Of a DNA stretch of 50,239 nucleotides, positions 8,569 to 17,233 are shown piece by piece. Each line of letters begins with the position of its first letter. Within the stretch, counting starts at the first letter, position 1. This stretch comes from UBA8106 sp913052135 (lineage in GTDB: Bacteria; Acidobacteriota; Vicinamibacteria; Vicinamibacterales; UBA823), in the NCBI GenBank assembly GCA_913052135.1, contig CAJXDY010000014.1:1-50239 (forward strand), written 5' to 3'. The translations under genes were made by a program, and so were the position numbers. The notes beneath the pieces are model-generated. The model searched no databases, was not told the origin of the DNA, and saw only the letters and a program-made list of their open reading frames with translations.

Positions 8569-10239
8569 ATGACTATTTTCGTCGTGCTCGTGTGTTTCGT
8601 CCTGTATTGGCTCGGGTACCGCTATTACGCCCTTCGAATCGCCAATCGCGTGTTTGAACTTGATCCGGAGGCCAAAACACCAGCCCACACAAAATACGAC
8701 GGTTTCGATTACGTACCATGCCGGCGGTACATATTATTCGGTCACCATTACGCTTCAATCGCTGGCCTTTCACCCATGCTGGGGCCAGCCATCGCTGTAA
8801 TTTGGGGCTGGGTGCCAGCCCTGTTTTGGGTGGTTTTCGGGACCATACTGATTGGTGGGGTGCACGATTTCACTGCACTTGTGCTGAGTGTCCGTTCTGG
8901 AGGTCAGTCAATCGGAAAGATTACGGAATCAGTCATTGGATCACGGGCGAAAAGCCTTTTTCACATCTTAATCATCTTCTTCATTTCTCTTGCCATGGGA
9001 GTCTTCGTCCAAATCGTGGCACAGTTGTTCACGGCCGATTTTTATCCTGAGACCGTACTCCCTAGTTTCTCGCTAATCGCCCTGGCTCTTGTTATGGGGG
9101 CGCTCCTCTATAAAAAAGGTATTAAATTACTACCGGTAACTTTGGTGGCTTTCACTTTAAGTCTCGGTGCAATCATACTTGGTCTGAAACTTCCCACACC
9201 GAATCTTGCTTCAGACACGTGGGCCACCATAATGCTCGCCTACGCCTTTGTCGCCTCAATCTTGCCCGTTTGGTTACTGCTTCAGCCTCGAGATTATCTG
9301 AACGCACTCTTACTCTACTTGGGACTGGCACTGTTGTTTAGCGGCTTCTTTCTCTTACGGCCAGATTTCGTTGCCCCACCCCTTAACCTCAATCCGGAAG
9401 GCGCACCACCACTTTTTCCTTTTGTATTTATCGTTCTTGCCTGCGGCGCGATCTCCGGCTTTCATGCATTAGTCTCATCCGGAACAACGGCCAAGCAACT
9501 AGATAAAGAAACTGACGCCCCGTTTATCGGATACGGCGCGATGATCGGAGAAAGCCTGCTCGGGCTCGTTGCTGTGATGGCCTGCACGGCCGGTTTCATC
9601 AACGCTGAAGCCTGGCAAGCACACTATGCAAGTTGGAATGTGGCCCAAGGACTTGGTCAAAGCATGAACGCATTCATTAATGGATCTGCGCTCTTTCTAA
9701 ACCAACTAGGTATTCCGACTGCTTTAGGCAGTGCTTTCATTGCGCTGGTTGCCGTTTCATTCGCGTTGACGACGTTGGATTCTGCCACTCGCCTCCTTCG
9801 TTACAATCTCCAAGAAGTTTCGGAAACGCTTGGCATGCCTTGGCTCGCAGGTCGCTATATCTCATCTGCACTCGCAGTTGTGGCAATCGGGTTATTCGCC
9901 TTCTTCAAAATCGACGGGCAATCAGCTGGACTTGCACTCTGGGCGCTCTTTGGAACAACGAATCAGCTGCTTGGAGGATTAACACTCATCACAGTCACGT
10001 TATATCTCGTAATTCGCCGTAAGAATTGTCTGTATACATTTATCCCGATGGTTTTCATGCTGATCACAACGATCGCAGCGATGGCGGCAAATATCCGAAC
10101 GTTTTATCTGAAAGACCAATTACTTCTCTTCGTGATAGGGGTAGGATTACTTGTGCTCGCTGCCTGGTTGGTAATAGAAGGTACCCTTCGTTTCTTACAA
10201 ATCCGGAGAGATCTGCAACAATCCGAGGCGGCCGCCTAA
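8569..10239 (+). CDS. cstA: Carbon starvation protein A family transporter (peptide/pyruvate uptake)
   Basis: This 556-residue polytopic membrane protein has about 16 hydrophobic helices and no soluble domain. Family features are the N-terminal FELDPEAKTPA, DGFDYVPCRRYILFGHH, GPAIAVIWGWVPAL, GGVHDFTALVLSVRSGG and SGFHALVSSGTTAKQL, all hallmark stretches of CstA. CstA proteins take up peptides or pyruvate when carbon is scarce. The protein is shorter than E. coli CstA (about 700 residues), lacking the C-terminal extension, like BtsT/CstA homologues in many other phyla. No CRP-like site or clear Shine-Dalgarno is visible. With the nearby peptide importer and dipeptidase it supports a peptide-scavenging lifestyle. 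Confidence 0.93.
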   Translation: MTIFVVLVCFVLYWLGYRYYALRIANRVFELDPEAKTPAHTKYDGFDYVPCRRYILFGHHYASIAGLSPMLGPAIAVIWGWVPALFWVVFGTILIGGVHDFTALVLSVRSGGQSIGKITESVIGSRAKSLFHILIIFFISLAMGVFVQIVAQLFTADFYPETVLPSFSLIALALVMGALLYKKGIKLLPVTLVAFTLSLGAIILGLKLPTPNLASDTWATIMLAYAFVASILPVWLLLQPRDYLNALLLYLGLALLFSGFFLLRPDFVAPPLNLNPEGAPPLFPFVFIVLACGAISGFHALVSSGTTAKQLDKETDAPFIGYGAMIGESLLGLVAVMACTAGFINAEAWQAHYASWNVAQGLGQSMNAFINGSALFLNQLGIPTALGSAFIALVAVSFALTTLDSATRLLRYNLQEVSETLGMPWLAGRYISSALAVVAIGLFAFFKIDGQSAGLALWALFGTTNQLLGGLTLITVTLYLVIRRKNCLYTFIPMVFMLITTIAAMAANIRTFYLKDQLLLFVIGVGLLVLAAWLVIEGTLRFLQIRRDLQQSEAAA

Positions 10240-10283
10240 CAATTAGTCACATTCGATAGTCTGCACCCTAGTAAAGCATTGCA

Positions 10284-10787
10284 CTATTTAACCGTCTCAA
10301 AGAAGGCTTGACCTTGCCAAGCTTCACGTGCAGGAACTTCCCAACATCCCGCACGTAAGTCACCGACGGTAGCGACCGTGTTATCGAACACCAGCGTGTC
10401 TAGAGTTACAGCACCCGATTCCGCCAGTTCGGCAAACTGGTCTCGCGATACTCGCTGGATCCCTTTTGCCTCACGAAAGAGAACCGGTGCACTGTCAATA
10501 AACGTCACACCAAGTTCTTGTTCCAGCTGTTTCACATGCCGCACCAGTGAATCAATCGAACACCCAGACGCACCGGCTTGGGATTCATCAACCCCGATCA
10601 TGAGAAAGCGCTCATACCGGAAATCTCGTGCCGCAGTGAGGTGCGTGCGATGAGCTGTCCAGTCATCCAGAAACACGTCGATGTCGGCTAGTAAGCGCTC
10701 GGCCTCCACCGAGGACAACGCACGATCACTCGCAAATATCCAGAGCCTCGCCGAAGATGGCAACTGGTCAAAAGTCGTACCTGACAT
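10284..10787 (-). CDS. Uncharacterised conserved protein (family often mislabelled ABC transporter ATPase)
   Basis: This 167-residue soluble protein starts LPSSARLWIFASDRALS after ten residues. It then has a helical segment, LIGVDE-like FLMIGVDESQAGASGCSID (about 66-84), a SAPVLFREAKGI stretch and the ending CWEVPAREAWQ. I recognise this pattern from proteins of Bacteroidota and Acidobacteriota carrying the label ABC transporter ATPase, yet there is no Walker A, Walker B or signature motif, so that name is wrong. The absolutely family-like GCSID may hold a functional Cys. The ATG at 10787 has GAGG nine bases upstream and is preferred to the TTG at 10796. It follows the dipeptidase gene by 48 bases on the same strand. 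Function is unknown. Confidence 0.75.
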   Translation of the reverse strand: MSGTTFDQLPSSARLWIFASDRALSSVEAERLLADIDVFLDDWTAHRTHLTAARDFRYERFLMIGVDESQAGASGCSIDSLVRHVKQLEQELGVTFIDSAPVLFREAKGIQRVSRDQFAELAESGAVTLDTLVFDNTVATVGDLRAGCWEVPAREAWQGQAFFETVK

Positions 10788-10835
10788 CACAGTCAACCTC
10801 GCATTGATTTCCTACATCTAGAGAGACTAGCGCCT

Positions 10836-12137
10836 CTACTCACCTTGCATCTCGCTGGCAATGCGCTCCGCCTCCCGTAGCACCCGAAGCAGGTTCCCAC
10901 CCCAAAGCTTTGCGATCTCTTCCTCGCTATAGCCGCGCCGCACCAACTCTAAGGTCACATTGCCCGTTTCGCTTGCATCATTCCAACCAACAATGCCACC
11001 ACCACCATCAAAATCTGAACTAATCCCGATATGGTCGATGCCGATGAGATCAACCCCATGATCAATGTGGTCTACGAAGTCCGCAACATTTGCGGGTGGC
11101 CACTGCTCGTCAATTTGCGCCAAGCGTGTCTCGTACTCGGTCAGGCGTGCCTCATATTCATCCTCGCTCAATTCTTGTTCGGCAAGACTACGCGCAACGT
11201 TGCGGCCCTCAATTCCCATCTCCTCACGCAGTGTCGCAATCGCGTCCTGTCTCTCAGGCGAAGCTGACTTAACAAAAGAACCTAAGGCAACCGTTTGGAT
11301 GACGCCACCGTTGTCTTTCAGGGCAAGCAACTGCTCGTCATCCATATTGCGTGGATGATCATTGATCGCTCGCATGCTCGAATGCGAACCAACGACCGGC
11401 GCGCGTGATGCCACAACGGCGTCAAGCATCGCCTGCTTTGAGATATGCGAGACATCAACCATCATGCCAACACGATTCATCTCGGCTACTACTTCCTCAC
11501 CAAACTCACTTAAGCCATCATGTTCGGACTCAGGTTCATCAGCTCGAGGAGTGGCAGAGTCCGCGATATCATTGTGCCCACCATGGGCAAGCGTCATATA
11601 CCGAGCACCGAGATCGTGATACTTCTCAACTAACGAGAGGTCCTTACCAATCACGTAGCCGTTTTCGATACCGATTGTCGCCACTAATTTCCCGGCTGCG
11701 TGGATGCTCTCGATTTCGTCGGCTGTATTAGCAAATCCAATCTCGTCCGGATACATTTCATCAGTCATGCGGTGAATCGCATCAAACTTCATCATTGCGT
11801 CGGACTTTGCTTTCTCATAATTCTCAGGCGTGCGTGGCGTCTGACCAACAAAAACTACGAAATAACCAACATCAAGAAGACCTTCCCGCATCTTCGGAAG
11901 ATCAACTTGGCGTTCACCTCGCACACCAGGGTCTACTTCCTCAGTAGCGAAATTAAATGGAATGTCGTCGTGTGTATCGATCGTTAGCACTCGCTCGTGA
12001 ATACCGCGGGCTTGCTCGACGATCTCATCTTCACTTGGGGCAACATCAGCAACCGACTCCATTGGTTCAGTGCCGCCACAGGACACACCAACGAGTAACG
12101 CCAACACCAGCGACGCCTTAAGCCAAAATTTGAACAT
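10836..12137 (-). CDS. Membrane dipeptidase lipoprotein, peptidase family M19
   Basis: This 433-residue protein has a signal peptide ending in the lipobox VSC at Cys20. The zinc-ligand pattern of renal dipeptidase-type enzymes is present: HDD with H56 and D58, GIENG with the bridging Glu, DVSH and VGSHSSMR supplying two His, and the late DHIGISSDFDG. M19 enzymes hydrolyse dipeptides, including those with a D-residue at the second position, at a binuclear zinc centre. Anchoring outside the inner membrane suggests final trimming of peptides before uptake, or cell-wall dipeptide recycling. A strong ribosome site (GGGGAGA) precedes the ATG. It lies 109 bases after the Tat-exported aminotransferase gene on the same strand. 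Confidence 0.92.
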   Translation of the reverse strand: MFKFWLKASLVLALLVGVSCGGTEPMESVADVAPSEDEIVEQARGIHERVLTIDTHDDIPFNFATEEVDPGVRGERQVDLPKMREGLLDVGYFVVFVGQTPRTPENYEKAKSDAMMKFDAIHRMTDEMYPDEIGFANTADEIESIHAAGKLVATIGIENGYVIGKDLSLVEKYHDLGARYMTLAHGGHNDIADSATPRADEPESEHDGLSEFGEEVVAEMNRVGMMVDVSHISKQAMLDAVVASRAPVVGSHSSMRAINDHPRNMDDEQLLALKDNGGVIQTVALGSFVKSASPERQDAIATLREEMGIEGRNVARSLAEQELSEDEYEARLTEYETRLAQIDEQWPPANVADFVDHIDHGVDLIGIDHIGISSDFDGGGGIVGWNDASETGNVTLELVRRGYSEEEIAKLWGGNLLRVLREAERIASEMQGE

Positions 12138-12246
12138 TGCAGTCTCCCCTAGTTCATGACTCCCCGGTCACCAATCCCGCCTACAGGAGCCTTCGTATAA
12201 GTCAACACTAACTAACTAGTTTCCGTCATAACGGCCACAATCACGT

Positions 12247-13566
12247 CTACGCGGCCATGTAGTCGCTTGCGTTTGCAGCGATATGACGTACCCCCTCAAG
12301 TAATTGATCCACTTCATGCGGCATGTTGTAGAAGTGCGTTGAAGCCCGAACCCCGTTCAAATTACCTGTACCCATGGTTCTGATGTGCACACGGTACTCG
12401 GTCGATAACGCCCTCACAATGTTTGCCATCGGAATATCGTGAATGGAAAACAAGGTTAAACCAGCACTTAAGCCACGATCGCTTGAGGTCCAAAGATGAA
12501 CGCCAGGAATTTCATTGAGGCCAGCTCTCAACCGATTACTGAGATATCGATCGCGCTCCTCGATGTTTTGTTTTCCTATCGTTAATTGCAGGTCAACGGC
12601 ATCTGCCATGCCGAGTAAGGAGGGAACATTACGCTGCCCAACTGACTCATATCGCGTAGCCGTAGCATTTTCTCCAGGCGGACGACCCATGAGCGGCCAG
12701 ATTTGATCCTGGATTTCCTGTTTGATATAGCACACGCCTGTGCCGCCACCCGCAAGCAGCCATTTTTGACCGGCCGCGGCATAATGATCGCAACCCATGT
12801 CATGGAAATTGAGGTCCAGCATGCCAAGTGGATGCGCTCCATCCACGGAAACTAGTATCCCATGCCGATGGGCCATTTCTGACAACAGCTTGATTGGCGT
12901 GACCAAACCCGTCACGTACGTAATATGACTCACCATAATCGCGCGGGTCCGTGGCGTGATCGCCTTTTCATACAGGTCAACAATCTGCTCCTGGCTTTCC
13001 GGTGGAGACGGAAGTTCGATGACGACAGGGCGAATCCCGCGACGTTCCATGAGCGTTAGATATGGACCCCGTCCCCCTCCATGTTCATGCGTGTTCCACA
13101 ACACCTCGTCGCCTTCCTGCCAGTCGAGTCCATGCGCAAAGATATTCATGCCCTCAGTCGTGCTGCGTGTCAAAGCAATCTCAGCCGCCGAAGCACCAAC
13201 GAATTGCGCAACCTTGTCACGAACTGCGTTGATCTCATCCCGACGATAATTGTCACTCGGATCCTCTGCAATCTCTCGCAGGATACGTTCATTCTTCTCC
13301 CTCACAACCCGCGGCATTGGTCCTTGTGTGCCGTTATTCATAAAAGCTAAGCCGTCGACGATATTGAACTGGGACCGCACCTTCCACCAATATGCCTCAT
13401 CGAGTGCACCCATCGGACGCAACTCGTCGAGTGGCAGCGCCGACACTGATCGGGTTTGCGCCTCCAAGCTCATATTGAATAGATCGCTGGAAATCCCAGC
13501 AACAGCAGCAGCCATCGAACCGCCTAGAAAACGTCTGCGTGACAATCCAAGCCCGTTACCAGTCAT
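12247..13566 (-). CDS. Tat-exported class V aminotransferase (PLP-dependent)
   Basis: This 439-residue protein begins with a twin-arginine signal (SRRRFLGG at 9-16 followed by an Ala-rich hydrophobic stretch), so it is folded with its cofactor before export. The catalytic domain has NNGTQGPMP, STTEGMN, DGAH (Asp242) and AAGQKW with Schiff-base lysine K268, the isopenicillin N epimerase-like class V pattern. Substrate is unknown. The ATG at 13566 has AAGGAAAAGG just upstream; a TTG 33 bases further out would add eleven basic residues and is less likely. It is a distant paralogue of the cytoplasmic enzyme at 6504-7643. Divergent from xylB across a spacer with a perfect palindrome. Confidence 0.87.
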   Translation of the reverse strand: MTGNGLGLSRRRFLGGSMAAAVAGISSDLFNMSLEAQTRSVSALPLDELRPMGALDEAYWWKVRSQFNIVDGLAFMNNGTQGPMPRVVREKNERILREIAEDPSDNYRRDEINAVRDKVAQFVGASAAEIALTRSTTEGMNIFAHGLDWQEGDEVLWNTHEHGGGRGPYLTLMERRGIRPVVIELPSPPESQEQIVDLYEKAITPRTRAIMVSHITYVTGLVTPIKLLSEMAHRHGILVSVDGAHPLGMLDLNFHDMGCDHYAAAGQKWLLAGGGTGVCYIKQEIQDQIWPLMGRPPGENATATRYESVGQRNVPSLLGMADAVDLQLTIGKQNIEERDRYLSNRLRAGLNEIPGVHLWTSSDRGLSAGLTLFSIHDIPMANIVRALSTEYRVHIRTMGTGNLNGVRASTHFYNMPHEVDQLLEGVRHIAANASDYMAA

Positions 13567-13651
13567 ATCGCACCTTTTCCTTATCCCTCGTAACGTCAAA
13601 ACCCGTTACGGACTCCATTAAACCCATCGTATACGCGGTCAACAATGCCAA

Positions 13652-13666
13652 TATCATGCCATGATA
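13652..13666. promoter_or_regulatory. 15-bp palindrome, possible operator
   Basis: TATCATG-C-CATGATA is a perfect 7-bp inverted repeat with a one-base centre. It lies 67 bases upstream of xylB and 85 bases upstream of the divergent aminotransferase start, the only notable symmetry in this 167-base spacer. A dimeric repressor site controlling the xylose genes would fit the position, but no regulator gene is nearby. Confidence 0.35.
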
Positions 13667-13733
13667 GCGATGTCGCGACCACTAGGCCAGTTCCAAAATT
13701 TTTTCTCATTCCTGAGTTATCCTTACTCTTACG

Positions 13734-15230
13734 ATGGCACTTCTGGGTATTGATGTCGGAACCGGCGGGAGTCGAGCAATTTTAATTAATGAGCAAGGCA
13801 AGGTTCTAGCATCGGCGACCGAAAATCACGAGCCCTTCGCATCACCAAAGACCGGATGGGCTGAACAAGCACCGGAGGATTGGTGGCGAGCAAGTCAAAT
13901 CGCCATTCGATCTGTGCTTAAGCAAGGCGCTCTCGACCCAGACACGGTGACCGGAATTGGACTCTCGGGTCAGATGCATGGGGCCGTCTTGCTTGATGCA
14001 AGTGGCTCCGTTGTGCGCCCGGCGATCATTTGGTGCGACCAACGTACCCAAACACAGTGCCAATGGCTAACCGACACGATTGGGGCAGCTCGCCTCATCG
14101 AACTCACATCCAATCCAGCCCTCACAGGGTTTACCCTGCCAAAACTTCTCTGGGTTCGCGAACACGAACCGAACGAATGGACTCAAGTTAAACGTGTGCT
14201 CCTCCCGAAGGATTACATCCGCTTACGCCTGACGGGAGCATACGCCACTGACGTTGCTGATGCATCGGGAACCCTGCTCTTCGACGTGGCCAGTCGACGA
14301 TGGTCACCTGAGATATTGGATGCAACAGACCTGTCTCTGGACCATCTGCCGAGTGTCTTCGAGGGACCTGACGTGACTGGAGAAATAACTGCAGACGCTG
14401 CGAGTGCCACTGGTTTACCTGTTAAGACTCCAGTCGTCGCGGGTGGTGGAGATCAAGCTGCCGGCGCGGTTGGCATGGGAATCGTGCAACCTGGTGCTGT
14501 CAGTGCAACCATTGGGACTTCAGGAGTGGTTTTCGCCGCGACGGATCGGCCAGCACTTGACCCAGAGGGGCGCGTACACACGTTCTGTCATGCTGTGCCA
14601 AATCGCTGGCACGTCATGGGCGTGACACAAGCGGCGGGTCTTTCACTACGGTGGTTCCACAACGAATTCGGCACCGTGAGCGATGATGACCGAGACCCTT
14701 ACGAACAGCTATGTGATGAGGCAGCCACAGTTGGTGCTGGCGCAGATGACCTCTTGTGGGCACCCTACTTAATGGGTGAACGAACACCACACCTAGATCC
14801 GAATGCCCGTGCAGCACTCGTTGGGCTTACTGTCAGCCATACACGTGCTCATATTGTCCGTGCAATCCTTGAGGGTGTCGCGTTTAGTCTACGTGACTCG
14901 TTTACCATTTTTGAGGAAATGAAAGTGCCAGTTCAGGAAATTCGTCTAGGCGGTGGTGGAGCGAGGTCTACTCTCTGGCAACAAATTCAAGCTGACGTTT
15001 ATGGTCAACAGGTCTTAACCCTCACCGCAGAGGACGGCGCAGCGTACGGGGCTGCCCTACTCGCTGGTGTCGGAACTGGTGTCTGGTCATCTGTCGATGA
15101 GGCGTGCAACCAAACAGTAACCGTGGCAAGTCGCGTAGATCCTGACGTGAAGACGGCGAAGCGTATGACGGACCATTACACCCGCTATCGATCACTGTAC
15201 CCAGCCTTAAAAAAAGTAGCGTACACTTAA
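13734..15230 (+). CDS. xylB: Xylulokinase
   Basis: This 498-residue FGGY-family kinase phosphorylates D-xylulose to D-xylulose 5-phosphate, the second step of xylose catabolism. The first ATPase-fold loop is GIDVGTGGSR (5-14, family consensus GIDxGTxxxK), SGQMHG at 78-83 is diagnostic for xylulokinases, the catalytic Asp is D240 in AGGGDQAAGA, and GTSG (261-264) binds the nucleotide. The C-terminal lobe has LGGGGARSTLWQQIQADV and GAAYGAALLAG as in the family. It is the first gene of a run on the plus strand; the next gene, xylose isomerase, begins 21 bases after its stop, giving consecutive pathway steps. No strong Shine-Dalgarno is seen. Confidence 0.96.
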   Translation: MALLGIDVGTGGSRAILINEQGKVLASATENHEPFASPKTGWAEQAPEDWWRASQIAIRSVLKQGALDPDTVTGIGLSGQMHGAVLLDASGSVVRPAIIWCDQRTQTQCQWLTDTIGAARLIELTSNPALTGFTLPKLLWVREHEPNEWTQVKRVLLPKDYIRLRLTGAYATDVADASGTLLFDVASRRWSPEILDATDLSLDHLPSVFEGPDVTGEITADAASATGLPVKTPVVAGGGDQAAGAVGMGIVQPGAVSATIGTSGVVFAATDRPALDPEGRVHTFCHAVPNRWHVMGVTQAAGLSLRWFHNEFGTVSDDDRDPYEQLCDEAATVGAGADDLLWAPYLMGERTPHLDPNARAALVGLTVSHTRAHIVRAILEGVAFSLRDSFTIFEEMKVPVQEIRLGGGGARSTLWQQIQADVYGQQVLTLTAEDGAAYGAALLAGVGTGVWSSVDEACNQTVTVASRVDPDVKTAKRMTDHYTRYRSLYPALKKVAYT

Positions 15231-15251
15231 CCTCAACAGTGAGTGATACAT

Positions 15252-16421
15252 ATGAGTACTGATTCCTATAAGCCACGCCCTGAGCACAAGTTTTCTTTCG
15301 GACTTTGGACCGTGGGTAACCGCGGCCGGGACCCCTTCGGTGATGCGGTACGCCCACCAGTCAAACCTGTCGATCTGGTTCACTTGCTCGGAGAAATTGG
15401 AGCTTGGGGCGTTAACCTACATGACAACGATCTTGTACCAATCGATGCAACCATTGCCGAGCGCAATCAAATTGTCCGTGATTTTAAGAAAGCGTGCGAT
15501 GAGGCTGCTGTCGTAACATCCATGGTCACCGCCAACCTTTTTTTTGATCCGGTCTTTCGCGATGGAGCCTTCACCGCAAATGATGCCGATGTGCGAGCTT
15601 ATGCACTTCAAAAAACGCTGCGGACAATGGATTTAGGTGCTGAACTAGGAGCTTCCACATACGTCATCTGGGGCGGCCGTGAAGGAACCGAGACCGACGC
15701 CTGTCGTCGGCCAGATGAGGCCATTAAGCGTCTTCGCGAGGCTGTTAACTACATATGCGAGTACAACATCGAACAGAATTACGGCTATCGAATTGCACTG
15801 GAGGCGAAACCTAACGAACCTCGTGGCGACCTTTACTTCGCAACGACCGGAGCATACCTTGGATTCATTGCAACACTCGCTTTCCCTGACATGGTTGGCG
15901 TCAACCCGGAAGTGGCGCATGAACAAATGTCCGGGTTGAATATGACCCACGCAGTCGCCCAAGCGTGGGAAGCAGGTAAATTGTTTCATGTCGACCTTAA
16001 CGACCAATCACCTGGTCGTTACGATCAGGATTTCCGGTTTGGATCAGCCAATCCAAAAGCTGCCTTTTTTCTAGTGAAGTTTCTAGAAGATGTGAACTAT
16101 GAAAACCCGCGGCACTTCGACGCACACGCGTACCGTACCGAAGACCACGAAGGAGTCAAAGATTTCGCGCGTGGTTGCATGCGGACCTACTTAATCCTGA
16201 AAGAAAAGGCTCGGCAGTGGAATGCAGATCAAGAAATCCAATCTCTCCTGTCGGAGGTCACTGCTGCTCACGCTAACGCTTTCGCGATAGAACCTTACAG
16301 CAAGGACCATGTGCAAAAACTTTTGTCTTACGACTTTGACCGAGACGAAATCTTTTCGCATCGACTTCCCTATGAGCGGCTCGATCAGTTAACGATCGAA
16401 GTCTTGTTGGGAGTGCGCTAG
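15252..16421 (+). CDS. xylA: Xylose isomerase (class I type)
   Basis: This 389-residue enzyme interconverts D-xylose and D-xylulose using two divalent metal ions in a TIM barrel. The active site is complete: H57 and D60 (LHDND), E184 and K186 (EAKPNEP), E220 and H223 (NPEVAHEQ), D248, D258 and D260, and D290 (FDAHAYR). The length and N-terminus (FSFGLWTVGNRGRDPFG) are those of the short class I enzymes known from actinomycetes rather than the 440-residue class II type. The ATG at 15252 is chosen over a GTG three codons earlier. It follows xylB closely and precedes cutC by 35 bases. Confidence 0.97.
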   Translation: MSTDSYKPRPEHKFSFGLWTVGNRGRDPFGDAVRPPVKPVDLVHLLGEIGAWGVNLHDNDLVPIDATIAERNQIVRDFKKACDEAAVVTSMVTANLFFDPVFRDGAFTANDADVRAYALQKTLRTMDLGAELGASTYVIWGGREGTETDACRRPDEAIKRLREAVNYICEYNIEQNYGYRIALEAKPNEPRGDLYFATTGAYLGFIATLAFPDMVGVNPEVAHEQMSGLNMTHAVAQAWEAGKLFHVDLNDQSPGRYDQDFRFGSANPKAAFFLVKFLEDVNYENPRHFDAHAYRTEDHEGVKDFARGCMRTYLILKEKARQWNADQEIQSLLSEVTAAHANAFAIEPYSKDHVQKLLSYDFDRDEIFSHRLPYERLDQLTIEVLLGVR

Positions 16422-16456
16422 TGTCGCTAAAGCGGATCCTTTGATTGTTGTGACTC

Positions 16457-17200
16457 ATGCCGAATCCAATTTTTGAGGTTTGTGTCGATTCTGTCGACAG
16501 TGCCGTTGCGGCCGAACAAGGTGGGGCGACTCGGGTAGAGCTATGCGCAGCACTACTCGAAGGGGGACTGACACCGAGCGCCGGTACAATCGCCATAACA
16601 CGAGAACAAGTCAGCATTGGCCTCCAGGTTATGATTCGACCGCGCGGTGGTGATTTTTTGTACTCTGATACTGAATTCACCTCGATGAAGCATGACATTG
16701 AATTGGCCAAGCAACTCGGATCGAACGGCGTCGTGTTTGGTTTACTAACTGCGGCAGGTGACATTGACAGCGATCGAACGCGAGTATTACTGGACCTTGC
16801 CAAGCCGATGAATGTGACGTTTCACCGGGCGTTTGACATGACCCGTGACCCGATCGCTGCACTTGAAACACTCATTGGACTCGGCATTAACCGTGTCTTA
16901 ACGTCTGGCCAAGAAGTTTCAGCATTGGAGGGCGCTGAATTAGTACATGGTCTTCTGGTCCACGCTGACGACAAAATCATTGTCATGCCTGGTGGTGGTA
17001 TTACCGAACAAAACATTAAGAAAGTACTCGATACGACCGGCGCAAAAGAAATTCACGTTACAGGAACCAGAACAAAAAACAGCGTGATGACGTTTCGAAA
17101 CGATCGTTGCTTCATGGGTGGAGTTATACGCCCTCCTGAATATTCAATGATCATTACAGACGCAGATCGGATCCGGGCATTGGTGCAGCAAACGAAATAA
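16457..17200 (+). CDS. cutC: CutC family protein
   Basis: This 247-residue TIM-barrel protein has the family stretches FEVCVDSVDSA, GGATRVELCAAL.EGGLTPS (22-42), MIRPRGGDF, GVVFGLL, TFHRAFDM and the late EIHVTGTR. CutC was named for copper tolerance in E. coli, but its biochemical role is still debated and several homologues are thought to be enzymes. Its place directly after xylA in a sugar operon suggests a metabolic role here; that is inference. Gaps to its neighbours are 35 and 33 bases, so co-transcription is likely. Confidence 0.93.
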   Translation: MPNPIFEVCVDSVDSAVAAEQGGATRVELCAALLEGGLTPSAGTIAITREQVSIGLQVMIRPRGGDFLYSDTEFTSMKHDIELAKQLGSNGVVFGLLTAAGDIDSDRTRVLLDLAKPMNVTFHRAFDMTRDPIAALETLIGLGINRVLTSGQEVSALEGAELVHGLLVHADDKIIVMPGGGITEQNIKKVLDTTGAKEIHVTGTRTKNSVMTFRNDRCFMGGVIRPPEYSMIITDADRIRALVQQTK

Positions 17201-17233
17201 AGTCAAAACGGAAAATTTTGAAAGAAGATCAAC

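Noticed and set aside
16273..16803. 176-codon open frame on the minus strand
   Set aside because: It lies antisense to xylA and cutC, both clear families, and its translation is low-complexity Ser/Arg-rich with no motif.
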